A DNA stretch of 64,000 nucleotides. Source: Lodderomyces elongisporus. Its lineage: Eukaryota > Ascomycota > Pichiomycetes > Serinales > Debaryomycetaceae. A program made the translations under genes and the position numbers. This document shows positions 49,956 through 59,618 of the stretch, in pieces. The stretch covers positions 992,001 to 1,056,000 of the forward strand of contig NC_083679.1 in the NCBI RefSeq assembly GCF_030384665.1. The letters are read 5' to 3'. Each line of letters begins with the position of its first letter. Position 1 is the first letter of the stretch. A model generated the notes under the pieces. The model saw only the letters and a program-made list of their open reading frames with translations. It was not told where the DNA came from and ran no database searches.

Positions 49956-50453
49956 TTCCTCCTCGTCCTCCTCTTCGCTATCTTCCTCGTCTGAACTCTC
50001 ATCATTCCAACTCGTCTCCACGGTTTCTCTCACTCTCTTGACATACTGACTTCTATGATCTCTATACAAGTTTGCTGCCTCAACATTAGCTGGGGACTGG
50101 ATATTGGGGTCGTTTAGTAAACTTTGTATACTTGTCAATATACTCAGCACGTCATAGGTGGGACTCCATCGATTTTGCAAGATATCCAAACACAACTCTC
50201 CCGATGCATATACGTTTGGGTGAAAGATCTCACTGATGAATTTAACCAGTGGTGGTTTATTCGGGTACTGTTCGTCAAACTGTAAAAGGAGCCTGAATGT
50301 TCCATCTTCAAAAGGTGTCTCCAGTGGTCCAATTATAACGGCATTCCATTTCATGACATTGTCTGGCAAGGGCAGCGCCAGCACTCCACTAGGAGGATCT
50401 TGCTGCATGCGCTTGAAATCACGCATAAGTCTGCGTTTGGCCGGTGTAGACAT
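49953..50453 (-). CDS. RAD6: Ubiquitin-conjugating enzyme Rad6
   Basis: E2 enzyme that, with Bre1, Rad18 or Ubr1, ubiquitinates histone H2B, PCNA and N-degron proteins. The 166-residue protein starts [16 protein letters not shown], has the UBC fold to about residue 150, the catalytic Cys88 in [12 protein letters not shown], and an acidic tail ([16 protein letters not shown]) as in S. cerevisiae Rad6. Codons 25 and 27 are CTG. Read as Ser they give the family sequence GVSASPLPDN, while Leu would break it, so this gene demonstrates the CUG-Ser code. The acidic tail merges into a 9-bp repeat that continues past the stop. The identification is certain. Confidence 0.98.
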   Translation of the reverse strand: MSTPAKRRLMRDFKRMQQDPPSGVLALPLPDNVMKWNAVIIGPLETPFEDGTFRLLLQFDEQYPNKPPLVKFISEIFHPNVYASGELCLDILQNRWSPTYDVLSILTSIQSLLNDPNIQSPANVEAANLYRDHRSQYVKRVRETVETSWNDESSDEEDSEEEDEEE

Positions 50454-51119
50454 TGGATTGAGTTTATAAAAGTTTGTAGATATTAGTAGTGGTGTGGTGG
50501 ATCTTGATAGTAGTGAGTATTCAGTGATTTTGAAAGGAATGGAAAGGAAAGGGAAAAAAAGAAGGCGCTTATAAATCTATATATTTTGAGCTTCCATGTA
50601 AATATAAGTATATATGTAATCTATTTCCTCTATTCTTAATTTCAAGTCTAATTTTTTTTTTAATTTTTTTTTTTTAATTTTTTTTTGGTTTTGACGGAAA
50701 AACTTAACGCCACTGTTTGTGCTGATTAGTGACAAAGAAAATGAGAATCAAACCTCTCCACTGTATTCATGGATAAAAAAGAAACGGGTAATACAAGAGC
50801 ATGATACAAGAGTTGGCCACTTACAAGGACAAAGTATGATAACAAATCAAAACTGTTAATTTTTTATTTCCTTTTCCTTTTTTCTTTTTATTTTTTTTTC
50901 AATTTTCAATTTTCAATCTTTATTAGACAAAAAAGAAAAAAACTTGTAGAACAAAATAAAGTATAAACCTAAACTGAAGTAAACAGATGTAAACCAAAAA
51001 GATATAGACTAGTCTATGCTAAGCTAGGATTCAAATGAGTTGTATATTACTTTTTTTTTCTTTAAAATAAAAAAAAAGTTTCGTTATAAAAAAAAAGAGA
51101 TAGTGGTTGCCTCTATGAT
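50454..51119. other. RAD6 promoter and PRB1 3' region
   Basis: 666 bp with T/A homopolymer blocks (about 50651-50686, 50886-50900). No gene. Confidence 0.55.
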
Positions 51120-52457
51120 TTAGTGGCCCCAGAATTTGGTCAAGTTTTGGCCAGCACCATTGAATGCCAAAATATTTGGTGTGTCGGCAGGAATATCGGC
51201 CAAGACATCTGGCGTTCCAAAAGCAATCAAATTCTTCTTCAATTGTGCTGGAGTAATACCTTCTGCGCCAATAAAGAATTCGGAATCGGAGGATGGTTGC
51301 AAGGAAAGGTAGTAAGTCAACAATCCAGCAATGTGGGGTGAAGCCATTGATGTTCCTGACAAGTAAGCAGTAGCAGCATCTGAACCAATGTAGGTAGACA
51401 AGATATTCAAACCAGGTGCAAAAATGTCAACACATTTACCATAGTTGGAGAAATAAGCTCTTGCATCCGAAATTGTCGAGGCACCAACGGTAATAGCATT
51501 TTCGGCACTAGCTGGAGACGTGTTGCATGCATCTTGATTCTCATTACCTGCAGCAACAGCAAAATGCAAGCCAGCCTTGACTGCTGCATTGACTGCCAAG
51601 TCCAATGCTGGTGACTTTCCACCACCAAGAGACATGTTTGCAGTAGAAAATGAGTTTTTACCCTTCTTGACGGAATCTTGGTGTGACTTGACGGCAAATT
51701 CAACACCTTTGATGACATCAGACATTGAACCAGAACCATTGGATCTCAACACCTTAACAGCAACAATCTCAGCATTCTTAGCAACACCATATGCATTGGA
51801 ACCAATCGTACCAGCACAATGGGTTCCGTGACCATTTCCATCTTCATCCTCATCACCTTGTGGGATGGTTTTTCCCCATTTAGCGCGGCCTTCAAATTGT
51901 TCGTGGTGGACATTCACACCAGTATCAATGACATACGAGGTGACACCAGTGCCCCCATTGCTGTCGTAGAGGTATTGGTCGAATGAACCAAGGGATAATG
52001 GGTCACGGTGCGAGATACGTGCCAAACCCCATGGAGCACCTTTAGCAACAGTAAACTCGTTGGCATGTACCAAGGAGTCTTCTTCAATAAAGTTGACCAT
52101 GGGTAATTGTCTCACTTGCGCAATCAAATCCTCCAGTAATTCCATGGTGATAAACTTGGAGTCCAAGATGGAAACTGTTGAGATTTCAGCTTGAGTACCA
52201 AACTGAGAGACAAATGAGTCGACATTGGCTGTGGGGTCAATGTTGATAATGTACTTTTTGGTGATTTTGGTCTTTTCTGGGTGAGTGTAGAATGGCTTGA
52301 GTGTTGAAGCTTGTTCTTTAGTAGAGTCTTGTTGTGCTAACGATGGGATTTCCAATTCATTAGTAATTTCATTAAACAATGCTGGCATGGGGATAATGAA
52401 TGCTGATGCAGAGGATGCAATAGCCACTGCAAGAAGGATGGCTTGTGGAAGTCTCAT
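51120..52457 (-). CDS. PRB1: Subtilisin-like vacuolar protease B (cerevisin)
   Basis: S8 serine protease of the proteinase K/cerevisin branch, which matures vacuolar hydrolases and degrades protein. The 445-residue precursor has a signal peptide (about 1-19), an I9 inhibitor propeptide (about 65-133), and the catalytic domain with Asp178 (VIDTGV), His210 (GHGTHCAGT), oxyanion Asn305 (AAGNEN) and Ser370 (GTSMASPH), all intact. A C-terminal region of about 45 residues after the fold contains one N-glycosylation site. It is shorter than S. cerevisiae Prb1, which has a longer N-terminal pro-region. CTG-clade yeasts can have paralogues, so assignment to PRB1 rather than a YSP3-like copy is probable, not proven. 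Confidence 0.9.
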   Translation of the reverse strand: MRLPQAILLAVAIASSASAFIIPMPALFNEITNELEIPSLAQQDSTKEQASTLKPFYTHPEKTKITKKYIINIDPTANVDSFVSQFGTQAEISTVSILDSKFITMELLEDLIAQVRQLPMVNFIEEDSLVHANEFTVAKGAPWGLARISHRDPLSLGSFDQYLYDSNGGTGVTSYVIDTGVNVHHEQFEGRAKWGKTIPQGDEDEDGNGHGTHCAGTIGSNAYGVAKNAEIVAVKVLRSNGSGSMSDVIKGVEFAVKSHQDSVKKGKNSFSTANMSLGGGKSPALDLAVNAAVKAGLHFAVAAGNENQDACNTSPASAENAITVGASTISDARAYFSNYGKCVDIFAPGLNILSTYIGSDAATAYLSGTSMASPHIAGLLTYYLSLQPSSDSEFFIGAEGITPAQLKKNLIAFGTPDVLADIPADTPNILAFNGAGQNLTKFWGH

Positions 52458-54143
52458 GATTTAGTAGTGGCGTGAAAGTAGGACAATGAATAGGAAATAG
52501 TTCTCAAGTTTTATCTTTGTAGCAAATAAGAAAAGATGAAAAAAGGAAAAGACAAAGACAAAGAGGAAGAGGAAGTAGCAATAGATTAAAGAATATGGAT
52601 GAGGAGGAGGTGGAGGAGGAGGAAAAAGAAAAGTGAGGAAGTTCTAGTGGTTGTTGTTGTAGATATTTGTCTATCTAGTTAGTGTTGGGAAGTAAGTGTG
52701 GAAAAGGGAAAAATGTTGTAATTTATATACAAAAGATAAGAAACAGGAGCAGTGGATAAGATAAAAGTGTGGTGGACGTGTGAATAACGTAACGTGGTGT
52801 AACCTAGTGTTAGCGTGCGTGTGTGTGGGGGGAGGGGGGAGTAATAGAGATAGGTAGAGGCAGATAGGAATATGTCGTGTACATGCGCCAATGGCAAATA
52901 TTATCAACCAGCAGCAGCAACTTCAACCGAGTTACAAAGCGCTACCTAACGAGACTAACCATCTACCTTTACAAAAGAGAGGAGAGGGGGGGGGAAGTCG
53001 AAAGATCACTTGATTACTATTACTACTACTACTACTATTACTATTGCTGTTACTTAATACAACTGATAAGAGTTTTTTGTTTATTAGTACAACAAGACAA
53101 CAATGCACTAGCTTATATAAATGGTATATTGTTGCTAAGAATTAAAAAAGAAAACAATAGAACAAAAGATTCTAGTATAGTCATAGTCGTGTATTCAATC
53201 AGATAATATATTAGTCTCAATCTATTGTGGCTCAAGGGAAAATTCAAGAGAAAACTCAAGAGAGATAAAACCCAGTTGTACCAACAATTACTATAGTCGT
53301 GTGAATTCTTGCTCACTTGTCGGGGTCGATATCGGATATCAAAACTCAACTTAAAAAAAAACGCATTTTTCTTTTCCTGTATAATAAGAGCTTGAGTGAA
53401 CATGCAAAAACCCACAAGAATCAACTACGCAATAATCATTTCAGAACCTTTTTCTTTTTCTTTTTCTTTTTATAAAAAGTTCAAGGAAGAAGTGATACTG
53501 CTATTTATACTACAGGTGCTACAAAGAGTAAATGTACTTGACATTTCTGCAAAGTGTTTGGCACTCTATAATAGTTTTATGTACTTGTGGTGGGGTAGAA
53601 GATGTAGAAATAGAAGACAGAAAATAGAAGATAAAAAAAAGAATGATAAATATGACAAATAGTTATAATTCGCAGCTATTATCTAGTCTTTTGTCGCCGT
53701 GAATCAGCGAATTCAAGTATATATGTAAGCATTGGTATTCAAATAAGGTAAAGTTCCATTACAGCTCTTTATAGTCTAGATCAGCATATATATATATATA
53801 TGTATAAGTAAATGTTCTTTTTTACCAGTATTTATGGTTGTCTATTTTATATCCGAGGAAGAGAGATTTTGATGTTTGATAACCATTTCCGTAACTTTTA
53901 AAAAAAAAAACTTGCTTATCGTATACTTACAAACCTAACATGACACAAAAAGGCAATTCCGATAAGGATAACATTAATAGAACAGCTATGACAAAAGAAA
54001 AGAGAAAATACAGAATTCTTAAAAGAACAAGAATCGATAAAGCCAATAAAAAGACAAAAAATTTGGAATTATATTTCAAAAACTTGTTATAGAGGTTATC
54101 TAAACCTTGCAACTCAAAACAAAAATATGATATAGTCACCAGT

Positions 54144-54180
<37 letters not shown>

Positions 54181-54238
54181 CAGGTGCTTGGTATACATAA
54201 ATGTCAGACTTTAAAAAAAAATTCTATAAATAATTCTA
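52458..54238. other. 1.78-kb spacer upstream of PRB1
   Basis: Holds the PRB1 promoter and the 3' region of the AZUL-domain gene. It has a G-rich tract (about 52824-52842), TAC/TAT triplet repeats (about 53016-53046), ATATAT blocks near 53785-53800, and (AT)15 at 54146-54175. A 70-codon minus-strand frame (53927-54139) has hydrophobic character but no ATG start and an in-frame stop just upstream. No RNA gene found. Confidence 0.5.
54146..54175. repeat. (AT)15 microsatellite
   Basis: About 15 uninterrupted AT units between PRB1 and the AZUL-domain gene. Confidence 0.85.
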
Positions 54239-55534
54239 TTATCTCTTCTTTTCTGCATTGTTAAACAACCAATCTCTAACGTTTCCTTCATTGTCGCCAG
54301 CTTGTTTCAATGCCTGTAAAATTACACTCTTTTCGAATTCTCCTTCGCTCAGCAACATGTCAAACAAAATCTTTTTCCTTGCCATTGATTCACTCGTCAC
54401 GCAAAAAGAAAACCAATTATCATTTCCGCTACCTTCTTTTGCTTCAAGACTCTTATTCATCGGCAATTGAGGATGTTTCACTTTTTGCATCAACAAAAGC
54501 ACTTGCTTCATAACTTCCTTGGTACTGGGCGAAGAAACACTTGTTGCACCATTCTTTAAATTCATCCGACAGTATGGATTATTACAGTACAGATTCCCAC
54601 ACCCCGTAGCCAACTGCAAGAAGTATCTTCGCTCCAATCTATTTTGCAATAACCGGTGCTGAGGATCTTCTCTCCATTCATGTAAAGGTCCATAACAAGT
54701 GTCACACAATTGCAACACGTGAGCACCACTGTTACCACTACTAGCATTAGCTGCAACTTCATTAACACACTGCTCATTTGCACACATTTTAAAAGTTTTT
54801 GGCAACTCGAGTTTGTGCAATTGTAAATGGTTGGCAAAGTCTTTCAACCTAACTCTATTGTTACATGTAGGACAAATATCTGTTCTCCCGCCACATTCTG
54901 TCTCATGATGCGATAACCCCAATGTCTTGTCGACATAATCAGCTTCTCCTTGAGGCACCGATAAGTGACAAAATCTACAAATATGCAATTTCAGTGCGCA
55001 ACTAGTGTGCTGGTGAATAACCATTTCAAAATAATTTTCAAACTCATGCGTTTTACACTGGTCACACGTAAAGGTTCCATGATGGGTAGCGGCAGGCGGC
55101 GAACTGAAAGCAAGATTTGTGTCCCTCGGGACTATAGCTGAGCATTGCTTGCACTTGAGTATGTTTCGAGTACAATGCAACTCATGAAGCACAAATGAAG
55201 CAACAGGTATGCGTCTTTCACAATCCTTGCACTTTGTAGTATTTGGCTTCGTATCTTCATCTGCATCTGCATCTGCATTTGTACTAGACTCGTTAATTGA
55301 TATAGTTATTTTCTGCTCTTCAAAAGGGTACAACACAATATACTCCAGAGTTGTGTATTTTGCACAAACAGCTGTGTTTACATCAACATCTATATTTATT
55401 TGCTTTCCAGAACTGGGATTGCCATTCAATGATACTGATGACGATGCAAAGTGAATTAATTGTGGAGAATGCGGTCGAAGGTCTACTTCAATCTCTGTAT
55501 CTAGTTGATCTTTAGTGACTTCTATTAGACTCAT
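54239..55534 (-). CDS. Zinc-finger protein with AZUL-like domain
   Basis: 431-residue zinc-binding protein. Five Cys/His clusters of TRAF-like type lie between about residues 102 and 240 (CKDC...H..HC, CKQC, CDQC...HQHTSC, CRFC...HHETEC, CPTC...HLQLH). They are followed by a block at about 250-325 with CANEQC, LCDTC, and CGNLYCNNPYC preceded by an amphipathic LQNRLERRYFLQLA helix. That block matches the AZUL zinc domain first described at the N-terminus of the ubiquitin ligase UBE3A. The C-terminal 40 residues (LQALKQAGDNEGNVRDWLF) look UBA-like. Related fungal proteins carry an N-terminal UFD1-like domain; here two stop codons directly precede the ATG, so none is attached. Probably ubiquitin-related; exact role unknown. 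Confidence 0.78.
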   Translation of the reverse strand: MSLIEVTKDQLDTEIEVDLRPHSPQLIHFASSSVSLNGNPSSGKQINIDVDVNTAVCAKYTTLEYIVLYPFEEQKITISINESSTNADADADEDTKPNTTKCKDCERRIPVASFVLHELHCTRNILKCKQCSAIVPRDTNLAFSSPPAATHHGTFTCDQCKTHEFENYFEMVIHQHTSCALKLHICRFCHLSVPQGEADYVDKTLGLSHHETECGGRTDICPTCNNRVRLKDFANHLQLHKLELPKTFKMCANEQCVNEVAANASSGNSGAHVLQLCDTCYGPLHEWREDPQHRLLQNRLERRYFLQLATGCGNLYCNNPYCRMNLKNGATSVSSPSTKEVMKQVLLLMQKVKHPQLPMNKSLEAKEGSGNDNWFSFCVTSESMARKKILFDMLLSEGEFEKSVILQALKQAGDNEGNVRDWLFNNAEKKR

Positions 55535-55991
55535 TTATTATATTTCAGAATCTGCGATGGTTTAAAAAAAAACAAAGTAAAGTGGAATGAACAAAGTATA
55601 TATTATATATAATGGAAATTGTCTTGAAATTTGGTGGCGGCTCTTTACTTTTTTCATAATAAACATGTATTTTTTTTTTCTACTTCTTCTTCTTCTTTTT
55701 AAGAATGGCGGCAAAAAGAGAATTGCGCATTCGACTGTTGAAAATCAAATTGAATCAAAATGAGAAATGAGAAATGAGAAATGAGAAATAAAACTTGCGC
55801 TCATGGCATTTAAGCAGATTTACTATCTAATACCACGCACGTGACTACATAAAAATTTCGATAACCAAAGTTAAGAGAAATCATGTAAAATATGTAGTTG
55901 ACAAAAAAAAATCTATAAAAAATGATAACCTCTGTTCCTTTCGTCTCTACTTTTTTTTTTTGTTTTGGCTTGTCATGGTTTGCTTCTAGTA
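55535..55991. other. Spacer AZUL gene to NOC3
   Basis: 457 bp with four GAAATGA(G) units (about 55760-55788) and CACGTG at 55839-55844. A 21-codon plus-strand frame from 55703 (MAAKRELRIRLLKIKLNQNEK) is too short to support. Confidence 0.5.
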
Positions 55992-57953
55992 TCAACTTCT
56001 CTCACTCTTATACATCTTCATCAACGACCGGCTTCCATCTTTTATAGCAGGACAGTAATGGGCATCCAATAACACATTCTCCCATATTGTTGCAGCGCCA
56101 ATATTGCACCTTTCAATCTCCGCTTCCTCGGCTTTGTAACTACCACCAGTAACGACTTTATCCTCTGTTGTATACAAATGGCCCAAATCGAATCTATTGA
56201 GTTTGCCCAAATACTTGATCAACAAGATACTGCTCCTCTCGGGACTTTGCAATAGCAACGTGTAAACTCTTTTCACAATTGCCGCAATATTCAAACTATT
56301 TCGGTTCTTGTTCTGAGTCTTGGCAATATGGTCAAGGCATATAAGGAGCTGTTTGCCAACTTGTTGGCCCCCAAGACAATTGGTAAGGACCCTGAAATAC
56401 GATTGCACAAAGAAATTTAAATCGATTTGGAATGGAATTTTTTGACCAATTTGTACAAGTTGGAATGATGAAGAGATGCACAAAAGGATTGTTCTTAATT
56501 CATCTTCTGTGAAAAGACCACCTTCAACTTCGTGCTCCTCGAATATATTTGCAACGATTTCACGAAGCACTTGTAAGTAGTCACCCAACATTTCGAGATT
56601 GGACATTCTACCAAAGCGCGTTAACCCTTCCAAAACACATGAGAGAAGCGGTATCTCATTTGCTTGAAGAACCAACAAGTAGGTTTGCAAAATCATTTTC
56701 AACACATTTGCCTGGTTCTTTTCTCGCTGTTCAACTGTGATGGATGTCTCTGCAGCTTTCATTTCCTCTTCGATGGCCTTTGTCTCCTTACGTTGTTTTC
56801 TTTGCTTCTTTGATAAATGTACTCGGTCCTTTTTTTGTACATGTTTTGGTGCTTCTCGATTGTTGTTTGGGTCATAATCGTCAAGCAAGGAGGCATTGAG
56901 AAAGACATTAATCACTGCCTCATCGACTCGGAATCTCTTGTCCTTTATTGATTTGGTCATAATTCTAATTATGTCAACTGAAAGATCACCACGGTCTGCG
57001 TCTTCTTGTAGCAAGGAGTCTAATACTTGTATTGATTTATTAAACACAGCAAGATCATCTGGATGTGTTGGTTTTCGATTGAGTCTTTTGATTATAATGG
57101 TGAATAATTCCACACGATAATTGAAATGACGTAATGATGAGAGACAAAGTTCTTGTGCAGCTTTTGCCGCCAAATTGCCTCTCTTGAGCATTTCGCTCGT
57201 CATCTTATCCTTTCTATTTTCCGAATTGGAATATGAAATTTTGGCGTGAGTTGAGAGCAAGTCAATATATGCTTTGTAGTTTACAACCAAGCTTTGTTCA
57301 AATGTTCTTAACCTAGTAACTTCTCGTGAGACTTTTTCCCGTTTTTCCATTTCTGTTAGTGGTCTGATTCGATACGATGGTGCAAGTGATTTGAAAATGG
57401 GGATCAACGCCATTACAGCCAATTGTGAGGTCATGAAGTTACGTGATTCTGACATTTTACGTAACCGTGTTAAACAAGCAACGTTCTCTTCGGGATTTTC
57501 AATAAGCTTTGAAGCTAGTTCTGCTATTTCCTCTTTCGTTTTAACTAATCTTTCTTGTGGTGTCAAATGTGCATCTTCATCTTCGGATTCTTCTTGATCT
57601 TCATTGCTTTTCTCTCCATCTAGCTGACTTTCTTCTTCTTCTTCTTCTTCATCTTCATCTTCGGATTCTTCTTCTTGATCTTCATCGTCCTTCTTTTCCA
57701 CTTCACGCATCACACGTTCAATTGTTCCATCTTCACGCTTAATGGGTAATGACTCAACCATTTCTTTCTCCTTTAATACTCTTCTCGGTTTGAGCTCATA
57801 ATCTTGTTCTTCATTGTCCCAGTTTGGTCCAATCTCTTCCTCATCGTTATCGCTGATGTCGCCAAAAACACCGGTGGATAGTTGTGCATCTTGCTCACTC
57901 TTGAGTTTCTTACGACGCTCTATATCTTGTGTCTTACTCTTTCTCTTTGCCAT
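55992..57953 (-). CDS. NOC3: 60S ribosome biogenesis factor Noc3
   Basis: Nucleolar/nucleoplasmic protein that pairs with Noc2 in pre-60S maturation and export; also reported in replication licensing in S. cerevisiae. The 653-residue length is close to the orthologue. It has a basic start (MAKRKSKTQDIERRKKLK), an acidic low-complexity block (about 90-125), the conserved N-terminal Noc3 domain (about 130-240, LTPQERLVKTKEEIAELASKL), a KKQRKQRKE basic region near 380, and the CBF/Mak21-type helical domain toward the C-terminus. The start at 57953 is the first ATG. It is divergent from ERG5 over 1.67 kb. Confidence 0.94.
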   Translation of the reverse strand: MAKRKSKTQDIERRKKLKSEQDAQLSTGVFGDISDNDEEEIGPNWDNEEQDYELKPRRVLKEKEMVESLPIKREDGTIERVMREVEKKDDEDQEEESEDEDEEEEEEESQLDGEKSNEDQEESEDEDAHLTPQERLVKTKEEIAELASKLIENPEENVACLTRLRKMSESRNFMTSQLAVMALIPIFKSLAPSYRIRPLTEMEKREKVSREVTRLRTFEQSLVVNYKAYIDLLSTHAKISYSNSENRKDKMTSEMLKRGNLAAKAAQELCLSSLRHFNYRVELFTIIIKRLNRKPTHPDDLAVFNKSIQVLDSLLQEDADRGDLSVDIIRIMTKSIKDKRFRVDEAVINVFLNASLLDDYDPNNNREAPKHVQKKDRVHLSKKQRKQRKETKAIEEEMKAAETSITVEQREKNQANVLKMILQTYLLVLQANEIPLLSCVLEGLTRFGRMSNLEMLGDYLQVLREIVANIFEEHEVEGGLFTEDELRTILLCISSSFQLVQIGQKIPFQIDLNFFVQSYFRVLTNCLGGQQVGKQLLICLDHIAKTQNKNRNSLNIAAIVKRVYTLLLQSPERSSILLIKYLGKLNRFDLGHLYTTEDKVVTGGSYKAEEAEIERCNIGAATIWENVLLDAHYCPAIKDGSRSLMKMYKSERS

Positions 57954-58859
57954 TTGTGATATTGCCGTATATATGGAAAGTGGAAATTAAACCTGCAAAA
58001 GGGGTGATGCTGGTAGTAGTGTTGATGAGGGTAGTGTAAATGATGAAGTTACTTTGGTTGGGATGTGATAGATGCTTTTTCACTTAGTCTATGTTTAAGC
58101 ATGCGCTGCACATCTCACACAATTTTTCAGATGGCCTGCTTAGCTGCCTCTCGCGCGTGGAAATTGCGATGGGCTCTAAAGTTTGAGTTTGTGTTTGTGC
58201 GTAAGTTTTTTTCTTTCTCTTTTTCTCATATGTATGTATATACTATGTCTTTTGAGATCAGAAAAATTTTGAATTTTTTTCTCTTTCAAGAATGTACAAA
58301 TACTGAGCCAAATGGCATTGATTACATCTAAGGAAGGTTTTGTTTCCACCCACAAATCGTTTGGCACAACAGAACCTTTGTTCATGCCCTTTTAAGTTGC
58401 ATTTATGAATAGCATCATATGTATATGTATTGATATACAATATATGTGTTTGTATGTGTGTATGTATATGTTTGGGTGTAATTCACCCATCCATACACTG
58501 CTTCTCCATTATCTTTAGACTTTATATCAGCTAGCAAGAGTAGTATTGTTTTGCTTTTAATAAAAAAGAAAATTAAACATTTTCTATACAAGGGCCTAAG
58601 ACCAAGTGTAAAAACTGATTACAATTTACAAAGTATTCATTTGGTGCTTAAACCATCCAATTTAATGGCCATTGTGGAGTTGGAAATTGGAAATAGGAAG
58701 AGTACGGATGTGTGAATCGGATGATTATTTCTGTTACCCTCTCTCTCTCTCTCTCTGTCTCTCTGTCTCTTCTTTATTTTCCTCTATTCTCTTCATATGA
58801 CAGATTGTGTAAGGAAAAGGAAACATGGAAAAAAACACGCTGGGCCTTTAACGCCGAGA

Positions 58860-58970
58860 TAAACGAGGGAAAAAGCGGGTCAGAAGGCATCTGTCATCGT
58901 ATAAAAAAAAATAAAGACAACAATTAATTTTCTTCTTTCTTTTTTTTTACCTCTTCTAAACGAGGGAAAA
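58860..58970 (+). promoter_or_regulatory. ERG5: Sterol response elements upstream of ERG5
   Basis: A 14-bp direct repeat, TAAACGAGGGAAAA, occurs at 58860-58873 and 58957-58970; its reverse strand contains TCGTTTA. Between the copies, 58897-58903 is TCGTATA, the core SRE bound by the Zn2Cys6 regulator Upc2. ERG5 is an ergosterol gene, so Upc2 control fits. The motifs are seen; binding is inferred. Confidence 0.6.
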
Positions 58971-59096
58971 TTCGAAGAAGAAGAAGAAGGAAAAGAAGAA
59001 GAAGCAAAAACTTTAAACATTATATAACCCACCTAGGTTGAAGAACCAAGCAGGCAGATTTAAAGAAAGCTAGAGTTCATATACAGTAAAGTGCTA

Positions 59097-59120
59097 TGTC
59101 CTTCAGATACATATTCAAAA
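59097..59120 (+). other. ERG5: Upstream ATG with splice-donor-like site in ERG5 leader
   Basis: About 70 bp after a TATATAA box, an ATG opens eight codons (MSSDTYSK) followed directly by GTAAGT at 59121. If unspliced it is a 14-codon uORF ending at the TAA near 59139-59141. If spliced to AAAAG at 59618 (branch-like AACTAAC at 59577-59583) the eight codons fuse in frame to ERG5; other acceptors are at 59373 (TTTTAG) and 59592. Confidence 0.35.
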
Positions 59121-59618
59121 GTAAGTGTAGTATCCAGATAAGTTAAAAAAAGCCTTTTTCCTTCTAGTACTCCTAATACTTTTAATACTACTACTTTTTC
59201 CTTTTTTTTTTGTGGTTATAAACGACGGGTCTATTTTGAAAAAACAAAGAAAAAAAAAACATTCAAATTTGTAAATAAATCCTGCTCTTCAACTTCCTCT
59301 CTCTCTCAATCTCTTAAAAAAAACCACTTTTTTTTGACTTACATTCATTCGTTTGGAAACAATATTCTTTTAGGAACCAAAAAAAGAAAATCCCAAAGGA
59401 AGAAGTAGAAGAAAAGACTGCTTGTCTCTAGAGGAGTGTGGACCATCAACTATCAACAAGTTATTACCCATTTAATTCACTCAACCTCCCGCTAACCTTC
59501 GTTTTTATTTGTTGTTTATTTTGTTTATTTTTTTTGGTTTTTTTTGGTTTTTTTCATATTCTATTCTTTTCTGTTTAACTAACAAGCAATAGACTTTAAT
59601 TCCTCACATTTTCAAAAG

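Larger units (their letters stand above)
57954..59618. other. Divergent NOC3 / ERG5 regulatory region
   Basis: 1.67 kb. It contains CT repeats (about 58739-58770), sterol-response-type motifs (58860-58970, listed separately), a TATATAA at 59021-59027, and an upstream ATG at 59097 followed by a GTAAGT donor-like site at 59121. A branch-like AACTAAC lies at 59577-59583 just before the ERG5 ATG. No independent gene is certain. Confidence 0.6.

Noticed and set aside
53927..54139. 70-codon hydrophobic minus-strand frame
   Set aside because: It starts at GTG, an in-frame TGA lies two codons upstream, and no splice acceptor with a branch site was found.
55703..55768. 21-codon plus-strand frame (MAAKRELRIRLLKIKLNQNEK)
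   Set aside because: Very short, ends in a GAAATGA repeat, no donor site to extend it.
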